DNA from: Chamaesiphon sp.
Lineage (GTDB): Bacteria; Cyanobacteriota; Cyanobacteriia; Cyanobacteriales; Chamaesiphonaceae
DNA: 12,143 nt
Direction: 5' to 3'
Assembly (NCBI GenBank): GCA_026785875.1
Contig: JAJAZF010000472.1
Span: 1-12,143, forward strand
Part shown: one piece after another, positions 6,217 through 12,143 of the stretch
How positions within the stretch are numbered: position 1 is the stretch's first letter
Layout: every line of letters begins with the position of its first letter
Translations under genes and position numbers: made by a program
Notes under the pieces: model-generated
Told to the model about the DNA's origin: nothing
Databases searched by the model: none
Seen by the model: only the letters and a program-made list of their open reading frames with translations

Positions 6217-6999
6217 TCAAGAAGCTGTCACCACATAACTCGATCGCCACAGCGGGGTTCCTTGAGGTTGTTTGCTGACATACGCCAACAGCTCTGTAAG
6301 TTGTGCCATCTGCAATCTGAGCGGTCTTTTTTGGGCATCAGCCAACCATCTTAATTCTGGCAACTTCGCAAAAATACCTGCCCATAGATAGTTCGTACCG
6401 ACAGTTATCGGTTGCAAGAACTCAAACGGCGACGGTGGATATTGGGGTAAGCGTTGAATCGATCCAGTTAGGACTGGATTTGACATCAGCGGGGATGGCG
6501 ACAGCAGCACGATATTGCCTAGTGCATCTTGCTCTACTAAAATCAGATAACCCAAGAATCCCCCAGGTATCTCTAATAATACTGATGTCCGACTGGCGAT
6601 CGTCTGTTGAAACTTGTCCGAGCCAACTCCATCCCACAGACTAGAATCTGGCACATGCTCCGGTAATACTAGCCCAAATCGATCGGACGCATCCGCCGCC
6701 AAATTCCACAATATCTCCCACTGAGTTGTCAGATTTCGATCGAACCATTCCACATCACTAAAAAAATCCACTCGATTCAGCTTCAAGCCATTGAAAATCG
6801 CTTCCCAAGTCTGGCGATCCAATCTTTGCCCATTGAGAGCTTTTCGCGCCGCCTGTTCGCCGGTAAGTTCGGGGACTCTCGATAATAATTTCTTGGTAGT
6901 ACCAATTTTTCGCGCGGTTAGCATCGTTTTCCACTTAGCCAATCTCGCGCCTGAGATCTCGATCGCTTGAGCAGATCGATCGGAACTATTAGTTTTCAT
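6217..6999 (-). CDS. Possible HTH plus DUF4384-like domain protein
   Basis: A 260-residue cytoplasmic protein. Residues about 20-85 resemble the small helix-turn-helix-like domain found at the N-terminus of many cyanobacterial regulatory proteins (the RKALNGQRLDRQTWEAIFNG segment echoes forms such as ...GKPVDRxxFxxICxxLGL). Residues about 138-240 resemble DUF4384: a strand-rich GGFLGYLILVEQDALGNIVL core followed by LLSPSPLMSNPVL, then a PFEFLQPITVGTNYLWAG block. Both calls are from pattern recognition and need a profile search. It heads a three-gene run with the phycobiliprotein-like gene, 86 bases downstream of cobI. Just before the ATG is TGCTAAAAT, a possible extended -10 element that would give an almost leaderless message. 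No Shine-Dalgarno sequence is visible. Confidence 0.7.
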   Translation of the reverse strand: MKTNSSDRSAQAIEISGARLAKWKTMLTARKIGTTKKLLSRVPELTGEQAARKALNGQRLDRQTWEAIFNGLKLNRVDFFSDVEWFDRNLTTQWEILWNLAADASDRFGLVLPEHVPDSSLWDGVGSDKFQQTIASRTSVLLEIPGGFLGYLILVEQDALGNIVLLSPSPLMSNPVLTGSIQRLPQYPPSPFEFLQPITVGTNYLWAGIFAKLPELRWLADAQKRPLRLQMAQLTELLAYVSKQPQGTPLWRSSYVVTAS

Positions 7000-7085
7000 A
7001 TAATTTTGATTTTAGCAGGAAGGAGGGAGACAAATCCCAGGAATGCCAACGATTGAAATAATCAGCCCACCCCTAAGCAATATGG

Positions 7086-7796
7086 CTAGAGTTTGGTTTT
7101 GCTAGGAACTATAATCATTGAAAAATAAGGAACATCGCGCGGATCGACATCCTCGATCGAGATAATCTTTTGATCCGTTGCTGTTGCCCGTTCGATATAT
7201 TTTGCCCGCTCTAATAAATCTAGATCGCTTAAAATCTGCCGAACTTTATCAAAATGGCGACGGAGTTTGATAATTGCCACAGCATCGGCATTGACTAATT
7301 GGGTAGTTAATACTTCAACTGATAAAGTCGCCGAAAGGACACTAAAAATATCATTACGGTAACATAATGGCATCCCGATCGCAGCGGCTGCACCCATCGG
7401 TGAAGATACCCCAGGCACGATTTCGGTAATAAATCGATCGGCTAATCGCGTAAATAGATACATGAACGAACCGTAAAATAACGGATCGCCCGCACATAAT
7501 ACTACGACATCTCGCCCCGCCGCTAAATGAGCCGCGATCGGTTTAATCGCCTCAGCATACAATTCTTGAGCGGCTTCAGGATCGAGCGCACGAGGGAAAT
7601 GAAAACAGACTTCGATTTGCTTACCAGTTAGATAGGGTGCGACAATCGATCGTGCGATACTTTCATGGTCATTTGCTGACTGATAGGCGACTACAGGAGC
7701 CGCTTGCAGGAGCCGAAACGCCTTGAGTGTCAATAACTCTGGATCGCCAGGGCCAACCCCGATCCCGTATAATCTCCCTGTCTGGATGGCAACCAT
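7086..7796 (-). CDS. cobI: Precorrin-2 C20-methyltransferase
   Basis: A 236-residue SAM-dependent tetrapyrrole methylase that methylates precorrin-2 at C20 to give precorrin-3A in corrin ring synthesis. The family motifs are clear: GIGVGPGDPELLTLKA at 11-26, VVVLCAGDPLFYGSFMYLF at 97-115 (SAM-binding loop) and VPGVSSPMGAAAAIGMPL at 127-144. Length matches CobI/CbiL. The start ATG shares a base with the cobH stop (TAATG), so the two are translationally coupled. CobI (metal-free precorrin-2) is favoured over CbiL (cobalt-precorrin-2) because a CobG is encoded in the same operon; sequence alone does not separate them. Confidence 0.93.
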   Translation of the reverse strand: MVAIQTGRLYGIGVGPGDPELLTLKAFRLLQAAPVVAYQSANDHESIARSIVAPYLTGKQIEVCFHFPRALDPEAAQELYAEAIKPIAAHLAAGRDVVVLCAGDPLFYGSFMYLFTRLADRFITEIVPGVSSPMGAAAAIGMPLCYRNDIFSVLSATLSVEVLTTQLVNADAVAIIKLRRHFDKVRQILSDLDLLERAKYIERATATDQKIISIEDVDPRDVPYFSMIIVPSKTKL

Positions 7797-8449
7797 TATT
7801 CCTGCTCCGTGGCTAGTGCATTGACAGCCGCCGCCGCCATCGCACTACCGCCGCGTCGCCCGTGAATTGTGATAAAAGGTACGCCCCGACTATCTGCTGC
7901 TAGAGCTGCTTTGGATTCCATTGCCCCCACAAAACCGACAGGAAAGCCGAGAATCAGCGCGGGTTTTGGTGCGCCTTCGTCGAGCATTTCTAGCAGTCGA
8001 AATAGAGCCGTTGGGGCATTGCCGATCGCGATTACCGCTCCAGCCAAATAAGGTCGCCATAGTTCTAAAGCAGCAGCCGATCGAGTATTCTCTAATTTGG
8101 CGGCTAGATCTACTACTTGAGGATCTGGGAGCGTACAAATAACTTGGTTTTCTACAGGTAAACGTTTGCGCGTCACCCCATCAGCTACCATCCGCGCATC
8201 GCACAAAATCGGTGCCCCATTTGCTAATGCTTTTCGTCCGACGCGAACTGCATCGATCGAATAATCCAGATCGCTGACAATATCAATCATCCCACAAGCA
8301 TGGATCAGTCGCACTGCTACGGAATTGAAATCAGTAGGTAAGCTATCTAATTGTGCCTCCGCTCGAATCGTTGCAAATGATTGACGATAAATTTCCGCAC
8401 CATCGCGGATATAGTCTAGGGGTGCTGGAATCGTAATTTTAGACGGCAT
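7796..8449 (-). CDS. cobH: Precorrin-8X methylmutase
   Basis: A 217-residue CobH/CbiC protein that moves the C11 methyl group to C12, turning precorrin-8X into hydrogenobyrinate. The N-terminal VAVRLIHACGMID holds the catalytic His50. Later blocks are PILCDARMVADGVTRK (80-95), IAIGNAPTALFRLLE (140-154) and GFPVGFVGAMESKAAL (168-183), all typical of the family. I start at the ATG at 8449, which overlaps the end of cobG by 11 bases and gives the normal family length. The frame stays open another 85 codons upstream, to 8704, but that part lies entirely inside cobG and does not look like a CobH N-terminus. Confidence 0.95.
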   Translation of the reverse strand: MPSKITIPAPLDYIRDGAEIYRQSFATIRAEAQLDSLPTDFNSVAVRLIHACGMIDIVSDLDYSIDAVRVGRKALANGAPILCDARMVADGVTRKRLPVENQVICTLPDPQVVDLAAKLENTRSAAALELWRPYLAGAVIAIGNAPTALFRLLEMLDEGAPKPALILGFPVGFVGAMESKAALAADSRGVPFITIHGRRGGSAMAAAAVNALATEQE

Positions 8450-9902
8450 GAAGTATTTGGTGCAGTTGAGCTGGAGATTGACGAGTCGTAAATGATTGAA
8501 AAGATTCTTGAGGGTGCCGCTGATGATGATAAGCCGCAATGAGATTGCCGATGGCGATCGGGACTGCTGGCGGTGCGAAAAGATCGCTCGGCTCTGGCTC
8601 AGATCGGTCTGTAATGCCACCGATCGCCAGTCGATAGCTTCTGGTTCGTTCGTCTCCCCAGAGGGTGATATCTGCTCGATCGTGTTGGGCACAGGATTTA
8701 TCACAACCGCTGAAATGGATATTTAGAGGTCGATCGAGTGTAAAATTAGCGGCTAAATACTCAGACAGTGCGATCGCATCCCGTTGAGTATCTGTCGCGC
8801 CAAACTGACAACCACTCGCACCCGCACAGGCTCTTAATAAACTACTGGGATGATTGGCTGTTGTTACCAAGCTTAAATCGTTAATTAATCCCTGCACCCT
8901 CGCCAGATCGATCGCCTTCACATCGGGGATAATCAGATTTTGCCAGGGAGTCAAGCGGATCTGTCCACTCCCATACCGAACGGCGATATTCCCCACACCC
9001 CGCACTTGCGCTCCAGTCCATCGTCCCAACGGCAACACCACTCCCAGGTAGTAGCAATCCGATTGGCGTTGCTGATGTACGCCTAAATGACGTTCGCTCA
9101 ATATCGGTAGTTTCTGTGCAACATCGCCATTTTCCTCACCCAAATCCCGCTCCAGTTCGGGGTTTTTAAAAATAAAACGCTTGGAAGTACCGAATTCTCG
9201 TTGGACAACTGCCCCAAAACCTGTCAAACCATAGTACCCGATCGCATCCCGCAGCCGTGGTTTTCGACGTGCATCCCCACCTAGTACCTCGATCCCGCGC
9301 CGATAACTTTGAGCGATCGCTGCCAACATCGGTACACATTCATCCGAGTCTAATCTTACACCTACAGGTAGCGGTGGATCGCCTCTTTCACTCATACCGA
9401 GATAGAGACTAAACTCGCGATCGCCAACAGCTAACAGCGTAATATCATTAGGTCGATCGACAATCCCAACACTTCCACCACCATCGAAACCCACACTAAA
9501 TTTACTCGACAACACTCCCAATTCGGGATGCTCGGTGAGATATTCATGCCAAGCATCAGCCAATGGACGCACATCGATTAATTCCTGCGAGTCAATTCCC
9601 GCAGTGGGGCTAGTCATAATGTTGCGGATGCCATCGACAGCACTATTACCCGCCGCCAAACCACAGTCTGCTAATTTAATTAATAACTCTCGATCGAGAT
9701 CTTTCGCTAGCGATCGCAGTTGCAAATTAGCGCGATTGGTAACTTGAATATACTCTAAACTGAGTGACTCCAATAAACTCGCGATCGTCAGACATTGAGA
9801 CTCATTTAACACTCCACCTGGAATTCGTAACCGCGTCAACAAACCATCACGAGCGATCGCAGGATGGTAAATATCTGGACAGATCGACCTATTAACGGAC
9901 AC
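8439..9902 (-). CDS. cobG: Precorrin-3B synthase
   Basis: A 487-residue protein of the sulfite/nitrite reductase superfamily. CobG uses oxygen to hydroxylate precorrin-3A at C20 with lactone formation, giving precorrin-3B in the aerobic corrin pathway. Two ferredoxin-like half-domains are visible (GLLTRLRIPGG and the later GVVLPLGRWTGAQVRG). The iron-sulfur ligands are Cys359 and Cys365 (CAGASGC) and Cys400 and Cys404 (CDKSC). I chose the GTG at 9902 because AAGGAG (9917-9912) precedes it by 9 bases and the following VNRSICPD leads directly into the family. A longer frame reaches a GTG at 9974, but that codon lies inside the riboswitch B12 box and so should be leader. First gene of cobG-cobH-cobI; nothing in the sequence suggests damage. 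Confidence 0.9.
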   Translation of the reverse strand: MSVNRSICPDIYHPAIARDGLLTRLRIPGGVLNESQCLTIASLLESLSLEYIQVTNRANLQLRSLAKDLDRELLIKLADCGLAAGNSAVDGIRNIMTSPTAGIDSQELIDVRPLADAWHEYLTEHPELGVLSSKFSVGFDGGGSVGIVDRPNDITLLAVGDREFSLYLGMSERGDPPLPVGVRLDSDECVPMLAAIAQSYRRGIEVLGGDARRKPRLRDAIGYYGLTGFGAVVQREFGTSKRFIFKNPELERDLGEENGDVAQKLPILSERHLGVHQQRQSDCYYLGVVLPLGRWTGAQVRGVGNIAVRYGSGQIRLTPWQNLIIPDVKAIDLARVQGLINDLSLVTTANHPSSLLRACAGASGCQFGATDTQRDAIALSEYLAANFTLDRPLNIHFSGCDKSCAQHDRADITLWGDERTRSYRLAIGGITDRSEPEPSDLFAPPAVPIAIGNLIAAYHHQRHPQESFQSFTTRQSPAQLHQILHAV

Positions 9903-9911
9903 TGAATGTAA

Positions 9912-9936
9912 CTCCTTCCCGATGCGACGCAGGGAA
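9912..9936 (-). promoter_or_regulatory. Leader hairpin covering the cobG ribosome binding site
   Basis: On the minus strand TTCCC (9936-9932) can pair with GGGAA (9920-9916), with an inner TGC/GCA pair. The right arm overlaps the start of GGGAAGGAG, the cobG Shine-Dalgarno sequence at 9917-9912. This lies between the riboswitch and the GTG start, so it fits the translation-control type of cobalamin riboswitch, in which ligand binding leads to a covered ribosome binding site. I see no T-run that would make it a terminator. How it competes with the aptamer is not worked out here. Confidence 0.5.
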
Positions 9937-9959
9937 TAGTAGATTAGAGTACCGCATGG

Positions 9960-10100
9960 GATACACTCAGGCACGGTATTCTGACTCGAAGCGTTAAACT
10001 CGCTCCATCACAGTTGCGGCACAGCCCTGGATTTTCACCAGACTTCCCCGATCCTCAGCTAGACCAATCTAACATGAGATGGTGACTCGTTGCCCTGACA
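9960..10100 (-). ncRNA. Cobalamin riboswitch upstream of cobG
   Basis: The minus strand carries the conserved blocks of the cobalamin aptamer in order. GGGGAAG followed by TCTGGTGAAAATCCAGGGC is at 10049-10024. GCCGCAACTGTGATGG is at 10020-10005, then a small AGCG/CGCT hairpin. The B12 box GAGTCAGAATACCGTGCCTG is at 9987-9968. The 3' end is set by the B12 box and P1; the 5' end is uncertain and may use TCAGGGCA near 10090-10098 as the P1 partner. It should switch off cobG-H-I when adenosyl- or pseudocobalamin is abundant. Confidence 0.95.
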
Positions 10101-10105
10101 AGATC

Positions 10106-10127
10106 GGAACAATCCCACTATTGTCCC
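10106..10127 (-). other. Hairpin 5' of the cobalamin riboswitch
   Basis: An 8-base-pair inverted repeat, GGAACAAT (10106-10113) and ATTGTCCC (10120-10127), with one G-U pair and a 6-base loop. It lies just upstream of the aptamer, in the 5' leader of the cob transcript or in its promoter region. No T-run follows on either strand. It may be an operator or an extra stem of the leader; function unknown. Confidence 0.4.
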
Positions 10128-10253
10128 GTCACAAACACTAAATTCACATTTTCCGGTAGGCAGTTTGGACTCTACAGTCTCCGATTCCAGAACAGTCGAA
10201 TTCAGGCTACAATTGCCTTGTGTGTGAGTAAGTATAAATAACCATCCAAAGCT

Positions 10254-10460
10254 ATGTCCCCCAGCCCACTAACCATCGTTGCTCAAAGATCCGCCATTGG
10301 CGTGTCGGTTGGATCTGTTACCTCAGAGCACGAACAGCAAGTTGCTAAATTGACTAAAGCTCTATATCCAGTCGATCGACAAGCAAAGTTTCTCGAACTT
10401 CAAGCCGAAGTTGAAACTCTCCTCTGCCACTTACAATCTCTTCAACGAGTACGTCGATAA
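10254..10460 (+). CDS. Small conserved-type cyanobacterial protein
   Basis: A 68-residue protein without membrane segments. The first 22 residues look disordered; residues about 27-65 are strongly amphipathic helix (EQQVAKLTKALYPVDRQAKF, then LELQAEVETLLCHLQSLQ), likely a helical hairpin or coiled coil. The LYPVDRQAKFLELQAEVETLL pattern looks like a small family I associate with cyanobacteria, but I cannot assign a function. It is divergent from the cobalamin riboswitch and ends about 60 bases before a strong terminator, which supports it being a real transcription unit. The ATG is preceded by a TATAAATA stretch at 10233-10240, a possible -10 element, and has no clear Shine-Dalgarno sequence. 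Confidence 0.65.
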   Translation: MSPSPLTIVAQRSAIGVSVGSVTSEHEQQVAKLTKALYPVDRQAKFLELQAEVETLLCHLQSLQRVRR

Positions 10461-10522
10461 TTTGTCAAGCAAAACTTTCTAACTATCTAAAATAACAATA
10501 AATAACAACATTTTAAATCAGC

Positions 10523-10562
10523 AAAAAGAGGGCGGCCGAGTATATTCGATCGCCCTCTTTTT
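10523..10562. terminator. Bidirectional intrinsic terminator
   Basis: A perfect 12-base inverted repeat, AAAAAGAGGGCG (10523-10534) and CGCCCTCTTTTT (10551-10562), around a 16-base loop. The GC-rich stem base is flanked by an A-run and a T-run, so it can stop transcription in both directions: from the small gene ending at 10460 and from pepA ending at 10601. Confidence 0.93.
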
Positions 10563-10600
10563 AAACAGTTAAATCAAAGTTTTAGCCGATCGATCGCAAT

Positions 10601-12076
10601 CTAACTCAGTACCCAATTCACCAAAGTTCTGACTGGATGACCCGTCGCACCGGAGTTATTCACGCCACTCTCCTTGTCGCTCCAAACTGGCCCAGCCACA
10701 TCTAAATGCGCCCAGGGAGTATCCTTGACAAACTGCTTGAGGAATAGAGCCGCTGTAATCGAACCACCACCGCGAGGGCCAGTATTTTTGAGATCGGCAA
10801 TGGGTGACTTAATCCCATCGAAATATTTCTCAGCTAAAGGCATTTGCCAGAAATTTTCACCTGCTAATTCTGCCGCCGCCATAATCTCATCGGCTAGAGA
10901 CTGTTTGGGACTCCACAAGCCGGAAATATCATCGCCTAGTGCGACAATACAAGCACCTGTAAGCGTTGCGAGATCGACGATCGCATCGAGTCCCAACTTA
11001 TCGGTATAAACTAACGCATCAGCCAAGGTTAATCGCCCCTCAGCGTCGGTATTATTGATTTCGATCGTTTTGCCATTGGAAGCAGTGAGGATATCTCCAG
11101 GGTGCATGGCGCGACCGCTAATCATGTTTTCAGTCACCGCACTAATGAAGTGAACTTCGACATCGGGTTTGATTTGACCGATTGCTTTTGCCGCACCAAA
11201 CATCGCCGCAGCACCACCCATATCCATTTTCATGGTTTCGATGCCACTTCCAGCACCCTTAATATTCAATCCACCGGAATCGAAGGTTAAACCTTTCCCG
11301 ACGATGGCAATTTTCCGGCGTGGTGTACCTGCGGGTGTATAAGTAAGGTGGATGAATTTTGGCGGCATTTCCGACGCTTGTGCTACACCTAAAAATGCTC
11401 CCATTCCCAAGGCTTCACATTCAGCCTGTTCGAGAATCTTGAGCGCGAACCCATACTCTTTAGACATCTGTTCGGCAGTTTCAGCCATACTCATCGGCGT
11501 GACGATATTCGCAGGTGCGGATACCAATTCCCGCGCTAAGATCACCCCATCAGCAATCGCTTGGGCTTTACCAATCGCTGCATCATTTCCGGCGGAGTCT
11601 AGCAGATAAACTTCAGACAACTTGAGCTGATTTTTGGGTTCGACTTCTGACTTGAACCGATTGTCTTGATGTAGCGCGAGTAACAACCCTTCACTAATTA
11701 CTTGAGCAGTCACAGCACTATCTTGATTCCAGACAGGTAAACTGATTCCCAGGGTTTTAGCACGTTCGCGCTTGGCTGCTCTGGCGATTGTTGCACCAGC
11801 TTTACGGAAGGTATCTAGTTTTATGCCCTCAGCCTTGCCCAAACCCACTAACATGATTTTCTGAATCGGGGTATTTACACCCACACGAGTCGTTGCACTG
11901 CTGGTTGAGCTTCCTTTAAACTCAGTCTCAGAGATGAGGGCTTCGATCGCACCTGCTAGTTTAGTATTAAGTTCGGCAAGATCGCCACTGAGTTCGACAG
12001 CATCCTCATAGAATCCAATCGCCAAGAGATCTCCAGTCCATTCTAGACGGGGTGTAGCGATCGCTTTGATATCCAT
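10601..12076 (-). CDS. pepA: Leucyl aminopeptidase (M17 family)
   Basis: A 491-residue cytosolic aminopeptidase that releases N-terminal amino acids, with a two-metal (Zn/Mn) active site; family members work as hexamers. The N-terminal alpha/beta domain spans about 1-160. The catalytic domain shows VGKGLTFDSGGLNIKG (259-274; metal ligands Lys261 and Asp266, catalytic Lys273), MKMDMGGAAAM (Asp285) and the signature NTDAEGRLTLADAL (342-355; Asp344, Glu346, Arg348). The length is normal for PepA. The ATG at 12076 begins the typical MDIKAI N-terminus. Only 67 bases upstream are visible, with a short GTTGCT/AGCAAC hairpin at 12114-12134 and no clear ribosome binding site. The gene stands alone and is closed by the shared terminator. 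Confidence 0.96.
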   Translation of the reverse strand: MDIKAIATPRLEWTGDLLAIGFYEDAVELSGDLAELNTKLAGAIEALISETEFKGSSTSSATTRVGVNTPIQKIMLVGLGKAEGIKLDTFRKAGATIARAAKRERAKTLGISLPVWNQDSAVTAQVISEGLLLALHQDNRFKSEVEPKNQLKLSEVYLLDSAGNDAAIGKAQAIADGVILARELVSAPANIVTPMSMAETAEQMSKEYGFALKILEQAECEALGMGAFLGVAQASEMPPKFIHLTYTPAGTPRRKIAIVGKGLTFDSGGLNIKGAGSGIETMKMDMGGAAAMFGAAKAIGQIKPDVEVHFISAVTENMISGRAMHPGDILTASNGKTIEINNTDAEGRLTLADALVYTDKLGLDAIVDLATLTGACIVALGDDISGLWSPKQSLADEIMAAAELAGENFWQMPLAEKYFDGIKSPIADLKNTGPRGGGSITAALFLKQFVKDTPWAHLDVAGPVWSDKESGVNNSGATGHPVRTLVNWVLS

Positions 12077-12143
12077 ATTTATGTTTACGTAAGGGTAATT
12101 TCAATAGTTTTTGGTTGCTGGAGTTTGAAGCAACATCCGGCTA

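Noticed and set aside
6161..6250. 30-residue extension of the phycobiliprotein-like protein from a GTG at 6250
   Set aside because: It overlaps the upstream gene by 34 bases and adds residues not expected before the first helix. Kept in mind because AAGGA stands 8 bases upstream.
7000..7085. Extra gene or terminator between cobI and the HTH/DUF4384-like gene
   Set aside because: No open frame of useful size and no convincing hairpin; it only holds a possible extended -10 (TGCTAAAAT) for the downstream gene.
8450..8704. 85-residue N-terminal extension of CobH
   Set aside because: The stretch is read entirely inside cobG in another frame, has no ribosome binding site and does not resemble CobH; the ATG at 8449 gives the normal length.
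9903..9974. 24-residue N-terminal extension of CobG from a GTG at 9974
   Set aside because: The codon lies within the B12 box of the riboswitch, and a GTG with AAGGAG at 9 bases exists at 9902.

Overview
The window comes from a phycoerythrin-containing cyanobacterium. The evidence is a phycoerythrin linker/lyase/regulator operon, a plastid-type aerobic lifestyle gene set, at least five exact HIP1 palindromes (GCGATCGC at about 8770, 9313, 9710, 9853 and 12057) and a very high density of the core CGATCG throughout. Short interspersed repeats of cyanobacterial type sit in several gene gaps. The genus cannot be fixed from the sequence alone; a Chamaesiphon-like filament or unicell is only a guess.

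Layout from left to right. (1) 1-298 is non-coding upstream DNA. (2) 299-961 (+) is lepB, signal peptidase I. (3) 1005-4652 (-) is the phycoerythrin operon cpeC-cpeD-cpeS-cpeT-cpeR, read right to left. It encodes two rod linkers, two bilin lyase-family proteins and the activator CpeR, in the order known from the cpeCDESTR operon of Fremyella diplosiphon but with only one cpeD/E-type linker. S, T and R are packed 9-10 bases apart. The C-D and D-S gaps are large and each holds a repeat element. (4) 5092-6999 (-) is a compact three-gene cluster: a protein with a possible helix-turn-helix and a DUF4384-like domain, a divergent phycobiliprotein-fold protein that keeps the bilin-binding cysteine, and an unrecognised 164-residue protein translationally coupled to it. 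This is the least explained part of the window. (5) 7086-9902 (-) is a cobalamin operon cobG-cobH-cobI with overlapping genes, headed by a clear cobalamin riboswitch (about 9960-10100). A leader hairpin could cover the cobG ribosome binding site. (6) 10254-10460 (+) is a small conserved-looking protein gene, divergent from the riboswitch. (7) A strong bidirectional terminator lies at 10523-10562. (8) 10601-12076 (-) is pepA, leucyl aminopeptidase.

How the parts work together. CpeC and CpeD assemble phycoerythrin hexamers into phycobilisome rods, CpeS and CpeT attach phycoerythrobilin to the phycoerythrin beta subunit, and CpeR switches on the phycoerythrin structural genes, which are not in this window. 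The cob genes convert precorrin-2 toward precorrin-4 and perform the later precorrin-8X to hydrogenobyrinate step; the riboswitch should shut them down when cobalamin is plentiful. The phycobiliprotein-like gene lies directly upstream of the phycoerythrin operon on the same strand, so a bilin-related role is plausible, but that is inference.
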